A stretch of 32,372 nucleotides of DNA, from contig CAVSVP010000019.1 in the NCBI GenBank assembly GCA_963731125.1, positions 1 to 32,372 on the forward strand. Direction: 5' to 3'. Below, one piece after another: positions 16,123 through 24,273 of the stretch (positions are counted from its first letter, which is position 1; every line of letters starts with the position of its first letter). Below the pieces are notes generated by a model. It had not been told where the DNA came from and ran no database searches. It worked only from the letters and a program-made list of their open reading frames with translations. The position numbers and the translations under genes were made by a program. The stretch comes from CAVSVP01 sp963731125 (GTDB lineage Bacteria; Pseudomonadota; Gammaproteobacteria; Competibacterales; Competibacteraceae).

Positions 16123-16617
16123 TTATGTTTTCAATTGCTTATACATCACCAAGGCATCCACAAAGCCAAGCCGCGGATGTCGGAAAGCTTTTGGGAGAGT
16201 ACCGACTACTTCAAACCCGTGCCTTTGCCAGAGACGGACAGCGCCCGCATTCGTAGAGACCACCAAGTTGTATTGCATCGCTCGAAAACCTTGGGATACT
16301 GCCTCATGCTGAGAATGTTCACACATTGCGAACCCAATACCTTTACCGCCAGCGTTTTCTGCAACAATGTAACCACAGTTACAGACGTGAGCCCCCAGGG
16401 CGGGTTGGTTTGGCTTGATGTAATAGGTACCAAGGACATGGTTGTTTTTATCCACGGCAACAAAGGTCGCGGAAGGCACCTCTACCCAAACTTTGTGCGC
16501 CTCTTCTTCTGTGATATCAGGCGAAAAAGCGTAGGTTCCACCCGCCCGGAACACGGGCTCGATAATGCGCCAAGTGGCAACCCAATGCCCCTCTGTAAAA
16601 GGTCGAATCGTGATCAT
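16123..16617 (-). CDS. GNAT-family N-acetyltransferase
   Basis: 164 residues. Starts MITIRPFTEGHWVATWRIIE, with the strand ATFVAVDKNNHVLGTYYIKP. The acetyl-CoA loop is altered but recognisable (YIVAENAGGKGIGFAMCEHS, where families usually have R/Q-x-x-G-x-G/A). MQYNLVVSTNAGAVRLWQRH then GFEVVGTLPKAF is the typical C-terminal GNAT block. It would move an acetyl group from acetyl-CoA to an amine, but the substrate is unknown. The gene looks intact. Its downstream side carries a GTTAGC motif also seen after the PIN-like gene. Confidence 0.82.
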   Translation of the reverse strand: MITIRPFTEGHWVATWRIIEPVFRAGGTYAFSPDITEEEAHKVWVEVPSATFVAVDKNNHVLGTYYIKPNQPALGAHVCNCGYIVAENAGGKGIGFAMCEHSQHEAVSQGFRAMQYNLVVSTNAGAVRLWQRHGFEVVGTLPKAFRHPRLGFVDALVMYKQLKT

Positions 16618-16757
16618 GCCCTCATAGCTCCGTGAAACATAATACAGAATTAAGCGGCACTGCTCATATGTCCACTTGATCGACTTAATGTATCAAAAAT
16701 GGAACCAGGGAATCGCATACGATTCACACAAGAAACTCGCAACCACCCTGCACAGGT

Positions 16758-17855
16758 TTACGCTCTGCTCAACAGGGACTCGTAAAAGGCTTCCAGTGCG
16801 CGCACCGGCTTTGTGGTGAACTCACGGCAGATCCGCGTACGCGCCACATTGCCGAGGGTGCTGCGCAGTGTAGGGGCATCCACTAATTGTTGGACCCTGC
16901 TGACCATGTCCTGAACATCCCCGGCCTCTACAAGATATCCGGTTTCTTTGTCCACGATGACCTCCGGGATGCCTCCCACTCGGTTTGCCACCACCGCTTT
17001 GCCGGCTGCGCCTGCTTCACTGGTCACCAGTCCAAAGGCTTCCTCGCAACGTGATGGGACGACTACGACATCGGAGGCGTGGTAGATATCTTGAATCTTG
17101 GTTTGGTAACCACAATAACGAATGCGGGAGTCGCACGACATCAAGGCGTATAGTTCCTCTTTTGAATAAGCATCAGTAAACCTGCGTTCGTCGCGGCAAT
17201 GGCCGACGATGAGAAACCGTACCTGCTCCCCGGTCACTTGCCGCGCCATGGTGATGAAGTCTTCAATGCCTTTTATTTTTCTAACCTGCCCTACGAAAGT
17301 GACAACCACATGCCTTTTATCGAGGCCCAGACGGGCTCGGATTGCGTCGGCCCGGTCGAATCGCTCGAAGTCAACGGGATTGTAGATTACCTTCGTGGGA
17401 ACACCGAACGTGTTGGAGTTTTCTGCCACATACCGGGATACCGCAAGGATTGCCGTCGCCATGCGCGTCGCGGGCGCACTACCGCGGTTGACCATGTGAA
17501 AATGGTAGACGACCGGAATGCGGCAAAGCCGTGCCGCTAAGAGCTCGGCAGAACGCCAGTCATTGGCGCGGTTCATGTGCACGAGCTCCACTTCCTGTTG
17601 CCTGAACCATAATGCGGTGCGGATGATTGCCTTGCTGTAAACAAGGGGTTGACCGAGCTCCGTGAGCGATCCCCAAACTTGGTATGAGATATCTAGTTCA
17701 TCCAGCATCTTTTCGGCCGGACCGTGGCCTGGCAAAAGGACGATGGGTGCAAATCGAGATCGGTCGATAAGCCGCAGGTTAGTGAATAAAACACGACCCG
17801 CACCTCCCCAGTCGTTGGTTACTCCGGCGAAATAACAGATTGTGTGTGCCTGCAT
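16758..17855 (-). CDS. GT4-family (group 1) glycosyltransferase
   Basis: 365 residues. The N-terminal Rossmann half starts ICYFAGVTNDWGGAGRVLFT (Gly-rich acceptor-side loop) and has ELVHMNRANDWRSAELLAAR. The C-terminal half has VVVTFVGQVRKIKGIEDFIT, RFLIVGHC, DIYHASDVVVVPSRCEEAFG and LVTSEAGAAGKAVVANRVGG. The EAFGLVTSE segment is the E-x7-E motif that binds the nucleotide sugar. Length is standard for retaining GT-B enzymes. A strong GGAGGAG lies 6 bases before the ATG. No other polysaccharide gene is nearby, so the acceptor is unknown. The protein is cytoplasmic or membrane-associated. Confidence 0.9.
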   Translation of the reverse strand: MQAHTICYFAGVTNDWGGAGRVLFTNLRLIDRSRFAPIVLLPGHGPAEKMLDELDISYQVWGSLTELGQPLVYSKAIIRTALWFRQQEVELVHMNRANDWRSAELLAARLCRIPVVYHFHMVNRGSAPATRMATAILAVSRYVAENSNTFGVPTKVIYNPVDFERFDRADAIRARLGLDKRHVVVTFVGQVRKIKGIEDFITMARQVTGEQVRFLIVGHCRDERRFTDAYSKEELYALMSCDSRIRYCGYQTKIQDIYHASDVVVVPSRCEEAFGLVTSEAGAAGKAVVANRVGGIPEVIVDKETGYLVEAGDVQDMVSRVQQLVDAPTLRSTLGNVARTRICREFTTKPVRALEAFYESLLSRA

Positions 17856-17984
17856 CTATCTCCTCCGTAGATTCGCATTATTTTCTCCACAGACGGTCGA
17901 AATTAACAGCGTCTCATGGTCTGCAGGCTTAATGCTTCAATCAGCCACCTGTTAGCGCTCGACTGGATATGTTGATTAGGCAAT

Positions 17985-18279
17985 TCATAATTTCATAACA
18001 ATCTTGCCGACAGTTCTCTGGTTAAGCATCTCATGCGCTGACACGCCAGCCTGTAACGTCCTTTCCGATTTCTACAATATGGCCTGATACATCCAATCCA
18101 GGCACCCATGTCTCGTTCATATCGGGCGCCATGGATTTCCATAAGCCGATTTTTGCATCAACCGGATTTAGCCCACAGGCTTCCACTTTTACTAAGACAT
18201 CAGAATCACCAAGTTTCGGCACAGGCATGTCGGCAATTCGAAATTGATCTTGGTATGGGTTAAATGTCAGTGCTTTCAT
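17985..18279 (-). pseudogene. Zinc-type alcohol dehydrogenase / quinone oxidoreductase, centre deleted
   Basis: The N-terminus is normal for the medium-chain dehydrogenase family: MKALTFNPYQDQFRIADMPV, VLVKVEACGLNPVDAKIGLW, WVPGLDVSGHIVEIGKDVTG. At GW the sequence jumps to GVSAHEMLNQRTVGKIVMKL and a TGA at 17985, which is the normal C-terminal end of the same family, in another frame. About 220 residues, including the nucleotide-binding Rossmann domain, are gone. The open frame stops at 18031 after 82 residues. This is a clean internal deletion, not an IS event. It starts 21 bases after the CopG-like pseudogene stop. Confidence 0.75.
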
Positions 18280-18299
18280 GTACCGATGGCCTCTTTGAC

Positions 18300-18583
18300 T
18301 TAACCATGTGTGACTTCAGTCAAGGCTTCCTCTATAACTTCTTCGCTGACGCTCCGGCGCTTCAGACTCGCTACTAACGCCGAGACAGTATCACTGTCCA
18401 GCTTCTCTAAATCCTCCCTAAGACCCTGACCAATATAGGCTCGATCAGAGTTTGATAACCTGAAAAGCCGAGTAAAGGAGCAATACGCTTCAGATCTTCG
18501 ACAACATCTTCCGGCATAAGAATTGTAACCGTCATCATCGGCCGGTTCTGATTTAGCCGTTTCTTCAGTTTCTCAATTTTCAT
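18300..18583 (-). pseudogene. CopG-type antitoxin, one frameshift
   Basis: From the ATG at 18583: MKIEKLKKRLNQNRPMMTVT, then LMPEDVVEDLKRIAPLLGFS and GYQTLI. A one-base loss near 18443 breaks the frame. The next frame continues RAYIGQGLREDLEKLDSDTV, SALVASLKRRSVSEEVIEEA and LTEVTHG to a TAA at 18300. Restored, it is about 94 residues: a ribbon-helix-helix-like antitoxin of the CopG superfamily in which PEDVxEDLKRIAPLLGFSGYQ is characteristic. No toxin gene is recognisable on either side. The unbroken-frame product has an unrelated tail (EPILVRVLGRI). Confidence 0.6.
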
Positions 18584-18632
18584 AGAACCGTCTCTCAGTC
18601 CGAGTGGCTTTACGAGCAGTCGGCCAGAAAGC

Positions 18633-18788
18633 TCATGTGGCCGTAACATCATTTGTTGGATAAATAACATCTGCTTTCAATGCTTGAGCTGCAAATGCTG
18701 AGGCAGCTTGTATAGCTTCTTTTGTCAATCTCGGATGGGCCTTTAGATGATGATGCCGTAGGACATTGATATTGCCGGCATGTCTACC
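18633..18788 (-). pseudogene. DUF433-like antitoxin remnant
   Basis: The frame reads GRHAGNINVLRHHHLKAHPR, LTKEAIQAASAFAAQALKAD, VIYPTNDVTAT and a TGA at 18633. The block AHPRLTKEAIQAASAFAA resembles the C-terminal helices of DUF433 proteins (YPxLTxExIxAALAYAA), which pair with PIN-like DUF5615 toxins. There is no start codon: a TGA precedes the first codon. The N-terminal half is missing and no DUF5615 gene follows. I am moderately unsure of the family. Confidence 0.42.
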
Positions 18789-18904
18789 TCAATCTGTCCG
18801 GTTCATTCTTCCTTCATGCATAATGATAGCCATCAGCGGTGCGCGTTCGCTGACTGAGCTTGTTAAACGATGTGAACTGAAAATCGTGGTCTGCCCCCAA
18901 TTTG

Positions 18905-19075
18905 CTATTCAACGACCGAGCCTTCTTCTTCAATCATAAGCGAATAGGTATCCCTAATGTTTTCCTCAAGTTCCTCTAGTGATTCACCTTGACTGAATAC
19001 GCCAGGAACTTTTTTCAGCTTGCCTACATACCATCCCTCATCAATCCAGTATTCAAGTGTAAACTGACGTTGCAT
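18905..19075 (-). CDS. Orphan HicB-like antitoxin (56 residues)
   Basis: ATG at 19075, preceded by GAGG at 6-7 bases. The protein MQRQFTLEYWIDEGWYVGKL, KKVPGVFSQGESLEELEENI, RDTYSLMIEEEGSVVE matches the HicB half-RNase-H pattern (strand, D-E-G-W-Y, V-P-G-V-x-S-Q-G-E-S-L-E-E-L, helix). It is complete and short, without the C-terminal DNA-binding helix. No hicA-like gene (double-stranded-RNA-binding-type, about 70 residues) lies on either side, so it is an orphan. A perfect 12-bp palindrome sits 84 bases upstream. Confidence 0.75.
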   Translation of the reverse strand: MQRQFTLEYWIDEGWYVGKLKKVPGVFSQGESLEELEENIRDTYSLMIEEEGSVVE

Positions 19076-19158
19076 TTCGTTACCTCATTTTAATTCATCA
19101 AGTTAATTGAGGCATTCACACGGCATGGGTCTAACACGAAACGAACAGCCTAAACAGT

Positions 19159-19170
19159 GTGTTATAACAC
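19159..19170. promoter_or_regulatory. 12-bp palindrome, possible operator
   Basis: GTGTTATAACAC is a perfect palindrome between the mate stop and the orphan hicB start. TA antitoxins often bind such sites near their promoter. No promoter hexamers are assigned with confidence. Confidence 0.35.
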
Positions 19171-19214
19171 GCCAAAATGGTTTCCAATCCCGCCTAAACA
19201 CGTTTAAACACTTC

Positions 19215-20111
19215 TCAACCCTGCAAAGCACGTTCAATGCGAGGATACCATGCCCCTAAGGTCAAGGCCCGCATCACCATGAAAATCATCAACGACAGCC
19301 ATAAGCCATGATTGCCCCAGTAAGGCACCAGTAACCAGGTGGCCGCGAGATAGACAAGCAAGGACAACAGCATCCCGTTGCGCATCTCTACAGGCCGGGT
19401 GGTGCCGATGAAAATGCCGTCCAGTTGATAACTCCACACCGAGACAATGGGCGAGATCACCAGCCAGGGCAGATAAGCGGCGGCGGTGGTGCGCACCGCT
19501 TCGATGCCGGTTATCATACCGATAATCGAGACGCCGAGCAGCGCATAAACCAAGGTATATAGGCCGGCCACCAAGAGCGCCCAAAGACTCGAAGTTTTGA
19601 CCGCTGCCCGGAATGCAGTGCGACTGCGGGCACCGTAGGCGCCGCCCACCAAGGCCTCGGCGGCGTGGGCGAAGCCATCGAGGCCGTAAGCGAGAAAATG
19701 CTGTAAGTGCATCAGAATTGCGTTAGCGGCGAGGGTAAGCTCGCCGAGTTGGGTGCCCTGCGCCGTGAAATAAAAAAACGTAAAGATCAGACAAAGGGTA
19801 CGGATAAAGATATTGGCATTCACATGTAGCAGTGCTTTTATCCGTGCTAACTGGAGAATAGGATAGAGCCTTTGTTCATCAGCCCGGGGCTGAAGCGCTT
19901 GTGACAGTAGGTAAAGCCCGAGGCCGGCCGCGCCGTAGTCGCTTAAGACTGAGGCCAGTGCGACGCCCGTCACGCCCCAGCCGAACCCCGCGACGAACAG
20001 AAAGTCGAGAGCGATGTTGGTGAGGTTGAGCGCCAGCTGCAATACCAGGGCGGCGCGGGTGTTCTGGATGCCAATAAGACAGCCCAGAATGGCATAATTA
20101 ATCAGCGTCGC
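19215..20111 (-). pseudogene. DinF-type MATE efflux protein, C-terminal part
   Basis: Encodes ATLINYAILGCLIGIQNTRA onward through about eight hydrophobic helices to WYPRIERALQG. Notable segments are NIALDFLFVAGFGWGVTGVA, AYGLDGFAHAAEALVGGAYG (the conserved MATE DGFAxAAEALVG block of the DinF branch) and YQLDGIFIGTT. The part begins inside the target duplication of the IS4 element. An in-frame ATG next to the insertion could start a 299-residue product, but it would lack the first four helices. Intact, the protein would be a 446-residue cation-coupled drug or metabolite exporter. Confidence 0.85.
20100..20111. repeat. 12-bp target site duplication, left
   Basis: AATCAGCGTCGC, identical to 21521-21532. 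On the minus strand it encodes ATLI, which occurs once in the reconstructed MATE protein. Confidence 0.85.
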
Positions 20112-21520
20112 CATTCGTCACAAGTTAGGAGATTCGTGGAGCTGTCAAGAGGTAAAATAGCGAATTTTTGATGGAACTGACACCGGCTGGTTGACGAATG
20201 AGCAAAGCGAAGAAGTCGCGTAACGCGGACCATGTGCGGCGCAAGAATGCACCGATGGTGAGCAATGAGGTCATTGAGGAGCGGGTGAAGTCGTTGCTGA
20301 CGCCGGCCATCCTGGGCCAACAAGGGTATGCCCGGCTGTTGGGGCTGCGCGAGCGGATCTTGAGCTTTCCGGTGATGGTGGCAGCGGTATTGACGCGGTT
20401 GTGGCGTCAGGTGCCGTCGGTGTGTGAACTGAGCCGCACGTTGGCCCGCGAGGATTGTCTGTGGGCGGGGCGGATGAAGGTCACGCAACAGGCCCTGAGT
20501 CAGCGCTTCTTAAGCTTTCCGGCGGAGTTGTTTCAACGGGTGCTGCTGGGGCTGTTGCCGGGACTGCAGCGCCGCTGGGCCGAGCGGAGCCGGCCGCTGC
20601 CGGCGGCGGTGGTGCGGGCGCGAGAGTCGTTTCGGGAAGTGCTGGTGGTCGACGGCTCGACGTTGGAGGCGTTGTTTCGCAAGCTCAAGGCGTTGGAGGA
20701 GCTGGCGCCGGGGACGTTGGCGGGTAAGATTTGTACGGTGATCGACTTGGCCAGTCGCTTACCCCGTTATGTGTGGTTCACCGACGTGGCGCCAGCGCAC
20801 GATACGAACTTCCTAGAGCGGGTGCTGAAGGTCTCGCGCCCGGGGACGTTGTGGATCTTTGATCGGGGCTTGTACGACTTCGATTTTTTCGAGCAAGTCA
20901 TTGACCGGAGTGCGGCCTGGATCACTCGTAGCAAGTCCAATCTCGCTTACCGCGTGTCGCAGGTCCTGGAACAGAACGATTTCATCCGCGATCGGTTGAT
21001 ATCCATCGCGGGCTGCCGTTATCCGCTGCGGTTGGTTGAAATGCGCTTCGAACGGCACTGGTATCGCTATTTGACCAGGGTGGTGGATCCGACGGTGTTG
21101 CCGGCCGAAATGGTGGCCGATCTGTATCGGCGGCGCTGGCGAATTGAAGAAGCGTTTTTCATTGTCAAGCGGGTGCTGAACCTGTCGTACCTGTGGACCG
21201 GATCAGAGAATGGCGTGTTACTGCAAGTGGGGAGCACGTGGTTATTCTTTGCGGTGCTGATTGATTTGGGCGACGCGGTAGCCGAGGAGCTGCGCATCGA
21301 GTTTGATCAGATTTCGTTGGAGATGTTGATCCGCGGGCTTTACCACTTCTCCGTGGCCTACCAGAACGGCTTAGCCGATGACCCGGTGAAATACTTTGCG
21401 GCGCCGGAAAATCAGGATCTCGGGGTAGTCAAGCGCGTGCGCAAAAAACGGCCACCGAAAGCGGATCCACCACCGCCAGATGAAGACTTGACAGAGCTCG
21501 GTTTTGCTTAACTTGTGAGG
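20112..21520. mobile_element. IS4-family insertion sequence, complete
   Basis: About 1409 bp between two copies of AATCAGCGTCGC. Imperfect terminal inverted repeats are seen: left cattcgtcacaagttagg, right (read inward) cctcacaagttaagc, sharing TCACAAGTTA. One full-length transposase on the plus strand fills most of the element. The element is oriented opposite to the MATE gene it splits. The perfect duplication and open transposase suggest recent insertion. The exact left end is uncertain by about three bases. Confidence 0.88.
20198..21511 (+). CDS. IS4-family transposase
   Basis: 437 residues, intact. DDE catalytic features: first Asp in REVLVVDGSTLEALF (about residue 152), second in GTLWIFDRGLYDFDFF (about 224), and the IS4 Y-2-R-3-E-6-K signature in YRRRWRIEEAFFIVK (about 311-325). 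The N-terminal helical region (VIEERVKSLLTPAILGQQGY, ERILSFPVMVAAVLTRLWRQ) is the usual IS4 DNA-binding part, and the tail is rich in Lys and Pro. The stop codon lies 9 bases inside the right end. It catalyses cut-and-paste movement of the element. Confidence 0.93.
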   Translation: MSKAKKSRNADHVRRKNAPMVSNEVIEERVKSLLTPAILGQQGYARLLGLRERILSFPVMVAAVLTRLWRQVPSVCELSRTLAREDCLWAGRMKVTQQALSQRFLSFPAELFQRVLLGLLPGLQRRWAERSRPLPAAVVRARESFREVLVVDGSTLEALFRKLKALEELAPGTLAGKICTVIDLASRLPRYVWFTDVAPAHDTNFLERVLKVSRPGTLWIFDRGLYDFDFFEQVIDRSAAWITRSKSNLAYRVSQVLEQNDFIRDRLISIAGCRYPLRLVEMRFERHWYRYLTRVVDPTVLPAEMVADLYRRRWRIEEAFFIVKRVLNLSYLWTGSENGVLLQVGSTWLFFAVLIDLGDAVAEELRIEFDQISLEMLIRGLYHFSVAYQNGLADDPVKYFAAPENQDLGVVKRVRKKRPPKADPPPPDEDLTELGFA

Positions 21521-21532
21521 AATCAGCGTCGC
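21521..21532. repeat. 12-bp target site duplication, right
   Basis: AATCAGCGTCGC, matching 20100-20111. Confidence 0.85.
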
Positions 21533-21976
21533 GGGTGCACTCCAGACGCGAACGAGGTAGTATTCATGAGCCAGGTTTTCCAATTGCTGGCTACCTTGCA
21601 GTGCCCAAAAGGCGGCCCGTGCGATGGGGTATTGCAAGACGATCACCGCCAATCCTAGACCGCCGGCCAACAGCAGCGCTCGGACCAGGGTCGTGCGCAC
21701 TTCTACGCTATCTCCCGCACCGTGAGCCTGGGCGATAAATCCGGTGGTGCCCATGCGCAGAAAGCCAAAGCCCCAAAACAGAAAATTGAATAGAATGCTG
21801 CCCAACGCCACGGCACCGATGTAGACGGGGTCGGAGAGATGCCCTACCACCGCAGTATCGACCGCACCCACCAGGGGAACGGACAGGTTGGAGAGAATAA
21901 TGGGACCGGCCAGGCGCCAGACCCGGCGATGCCAGTCGCGGGACGATAAGGGAAGTGGGGATGGAGGCGCTGCCAC
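21521..21976 (-). pseudogene. DinF-type MATE efflux protein, N-terminal part
   Basis: Encodes MAAPPSPLPLSSRDWHRRVW, then RLAGPIILSNLSVPLVGAVD, TAVVGHLSDPVYIGAVALGS and the first four helices to WSAPATLI, where the IS begins. P-I-I-L-S-N-L-S-V-P-L-x-G-x-V-D-T-A-V-x-G-H-L is the usual MATE/DinF start. Joining residue I at 21521 to N at 20099 gives exactly 447 codons, in frame, so precise loss of the IS plus one repeat would restore the gene. The present ORF runs into the IS and adds 49 foreign residues. Confidence 0.86.
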
Positions 21977-22146
21977 GTCTTCGCAAACCTTTAGTCAGTG
22001 CCTCTCATACCTATTTTTTTTGCCCTTGCGATTTTAAGGCAATGTTACTCGTTAGGTATGGTGCAACCGTAGCAGGAACCGCTCAACCCTACTGAAAATG
22101 CCGGGCGAAGAAATCCCGTATCATTTTAGCGCCGTTTACGTCGCGG
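21977..22146. other. Intergenic, no gene seen
   Basis: 170 bases between the mate start and the DUF2721 stop. It contains an A-rich run upstream of mate on the minus strand. No clear terminator or promoter is assigned. Confidence 0.4.
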
Positions 22147-22668
22147 CTAGCGCCGAAAGCGTCCTCCATCGCCGCCACTTTGCTCCTTTGTCACCGCCTT
22201 TTGCGCATGCGCCATCTCCTGCAGCAGCAACTTTACCGCCAGACGGGCTTCACGAACCAGCAGAAAACTGCCATAAAGAAGCACACAGGTTCCGAAAAGT
22301 CCTAATACCACAGCAAGCCAACCATATACCCAGCGAAACGCAGCCACAACGCCGACCGCAATACTCGTTGCGATCAGTAAACCAATGGCCAAGTACAGTG
22401 CCGTCAGGGCAGAGCGAAGCAATAGCACCCGCGAGGATAACACCACCAATTGATCCGCAATCAGTTCTCTTCTGGCGTCGTCTTCAGCGAACTCTTGATC
22501 CTCGGATTGGCGAAGTTTTTCCGCCTGGGCGGCCAGCGCTCGAACCCGATCGACCACACGGTTTAAGCGATTCGACGTTGACAGCACAAGCGTCCCCGAG
22601 GCCGAGATAAGCACTGCGGGGGTAATCATCGCCGCCAGGACTTCTGTAGCAGAAGGGACATTAATCAT
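22147..22668 (-). CDS. DUF2721 membrane protein
   Basis: 173 residues. The start MINVPSATEVLAAMITPAVL, ISASGTLVLSTSNRLNRVVD matches DUF2721 (P-A-x-L-I-S-A-x-x-x-x-L-x-x-x-N-R). It is followed by a polar coiled stretch (RALAAQAEKLRQSEDQEFAE) and RRELIADQLVVLSSRVLLLR. Two hydrophobic helices (ALYLAIGLLIATSIAVGVVA; LAVVLGLFGTCVLLYGSFLL) precede a basic tail. With the N-terminal helix that makes three membrane segments. The function of the family is unknown. The gene is intact, 77 bases from the tautomerase gene. Confidence 0.85.
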   Translation of the reverse strand: MINVPSATEVLAAMITPAVLISASGTLVLSTSNRLNRVVDRVRALAAQAEKLRQSEDQEFAEDDARRELIADQLVVLSSRVLLLRSALTALYLAIGLLIATSIAVGVVAAFRWVYGWLAVVLGLFGTCVLLYGSFLLVREARLAVKLLLQEMAHAQKAVTKEQSGGDGGRFRR

Positions 22669-22745
22669 ACCGTGATTTCTTCAACTATCGTAAAACTAAC
22701 CGGCGCGGCCGCTTTTGCCGCGTCCCCCTGCGATGGGTCGGCTTG

Positions 22746-23129
22746 CTATGGCGCGTATTGGGCAATTCCATTGCCGAAGGACCAGTTCTCTTTTTTGACT
22801 TCAACCAGGTTAATCAGGACGTCTTCTCTGCGCATGCCGAACTCGCTATGCAACCGCTCCGCGATGAGCTGATAGAGTGCCTTCTTTGCGTCAACCGTCC
22901 GCCCTTCGTTCAAGGTTATCTGTATAAAGACAATCCCGTCAGTTCGTTGAATATCGAGATAGCTTGCATCGTGTATCAGGCTATTGTTGTCGTGTTCGGT
23001 AATAACCTGAAAATGATCGTTAACCGGAACGTTGATCGTGTCGACCATGGTCCGATAGACGATTTCACCGATCTTCTTGCCAAAGTCTTCGGATTTGCCC
23101 TTCATCAATGAGATACCAACTAGCGGCAT
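22746..23129 (-). CDS. Tautomerase-family protein
   Basis: 127 residues from the ATG at 23129, giving MPLVGISLMKGKSEDFGKKI. Pro1 after Met removal is the catalytic base of this superfamily, so I prefer this start over the longer frame from 23168. Two beta-alpha-beta units are visible: PLVGISL, helix, VPVNDHFQVITEHD; then GIVFIQITLNEGRTVDAKKA, LYQLIAERLHSEFGMRREDV and LINLVEVKKENWSFGNG. The W-S-F-G ending is typical of the larger tautomerase group. The substrate is unknown. Cytoplasmic. Confidence 0.85.
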   Translation of the reverse strand: MPLVGISLMKGKSEDFGKKIGEIVYRTMVDTINVPVNDHFQVITEHDNNSLIHDASYLDIQRTDGIVFIQITLNEGRTVDAKKALYQLIAERLHSEFGMRREDVLINLVEVKKENWSFGNGIAQYAP

Positions 23130-23480
23130 TTTTCTGTCTCCGGATAGTGCTCTGGTTTGCGTATTCACTATTACAAATAACCACTTCCCAACACCAAGTA
23201 GGCTCGGTACGCGCCTTAACGCTCCGCGTCTGTATCCCTAAATTTGCGGAATTCCATGTGGGGCGTCACTGGATCATCCAGTTGACCTAATCCATTATAG
23301 TAGTAATTAGATCAGAGAGATTCCGAAGGCTGAGCGGTCGGCTTCGCTCTTACCGGGCGTAGTTCGAGAGAGTGATCTTCTGAAACAATTCATACAAAAC
23401 CGGCCTTGCCGAGAAATCCTTGAGAAACAGACCAATGGCATAGTCACTTCGAAACATAACAAGATTCGGAGTACAAAATC

Positions 23481-24203
23481 ATGCTGTTGCCGTTTGACGA
23501 ACTGTTGCTGGCCTGTTTAGCCGTGACCTTGGGCGCCACTTTACAGGCTTCCACGGGCTTTGGCGCCGGCCTGGTGAGCGTCCCCCTGCTTGCCCTTATC
23601 CGCCCGGAACTGGTGCCGGGGCCAATTCTTTTAGCCAGTCTCCTGATGACGTTTGGAACCGCATGCAAGCACCGCGGCGGCATTATTAAAGAACATCTTC
23701 CCATGGTGTTTCTGGGTCTTTTTTTCGGTGCGATCGGCGGTGCCCTGCTGGTGGCACAAGTCGAATGCGAACGGCTCAGCACGGTTATGGGGGTTGTCAT
23801 TCTGGCTGCAATTGCCGTCAGTATTGCCGGTGTGAAGATCAAGCTGTCCGGTAGCAATGCGTTTTTGGCCGGCACGCTGGCGGCCGTCATGGGAGCCGCC
23901 GGAGGCACGGGCGGCACTCTTCTGGCGTTGTTTTACCAATATGAACAGGGCCAACGCATCCGCGCCACACTCGCCCTGCTGTATTTCTGCGGAACGGTGT
24001 TCATCCTGGCCATGCTTTTTGCGGTCGGCCGGTTCGGTGCACAGGAGCTGACTTTTGGCTTACAGCTGATACCCGGATTCGTGCTGGGGTACTGCTTGGC
24101 AAAGCCCATTGCGACATTTCTAGACCGGGGCTATGCTCGGACCGTGCTGCTGACAGTGTCGACAACCAGCGTGTTTATGTTGATTGGCCAGGGATTAGGA
24201 TAA
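23481..24203 (+). CDS. TauE/SafE-family (DUF81) permease
   Basis: 240 residues, about eight hydrophobic helices. Family pattern: LLACLAVTLGATLQASTGFG, AGLVSVPLLALIRPELVPGP at the start, LPMVFLGLFFGAIGGALLVA in the middle and the second-half repeat AGTLAAVMGAAGGTGGTLLA then LFYQYEQGQRIRATLALLYF. TauE/SafE proteins export sulfite or other small anions. The substrate cannot be told here. CGGAG lies 10-14 bases before the ATG. It is the only complete non-IS gene on the plus strand in the right half and forms a single-gene unit convergent with the solute-binding protein gene. Confidence 0.88.
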   Translation: MLLPFDELLLACLAVTLGATLQASTGFGAGLVSVPLLALIRPELVPGPILLASLLMTFGTACKHRGGIIKEHLPMVFLGLFFGAIGGALLVAQVECERLSTVMGVVILAAIAVSIAGVKIKLSGSNAFLAGTLAAVMGAAGGTGGTLLALFYQYEQGQRIRATLALLYFCGTVFILAMLFAVGRFGAQELTFGLQLIPGFVLGYCLAKPIATFLDRGYARTVLLTVSTTSVFMLIGQGLG

Positions 24204-24273
24204 TCTTTTTGGCTTCCACCGAATCTGTTGAATATGTTGCTTTTCAATGAGTCGATATTATAAAGCCGCGCCA

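Noticed and set aside
15967..16635. 222-residue plus-strand ORF
   Set aside because: Antisense to the GNAT gene, which has clear family motifs on the other strand.
22098..22610. 170-residue plus-strand ORF
   Set aside because: Pro/Arg/His-rich antisense of the DUF2721 gene.
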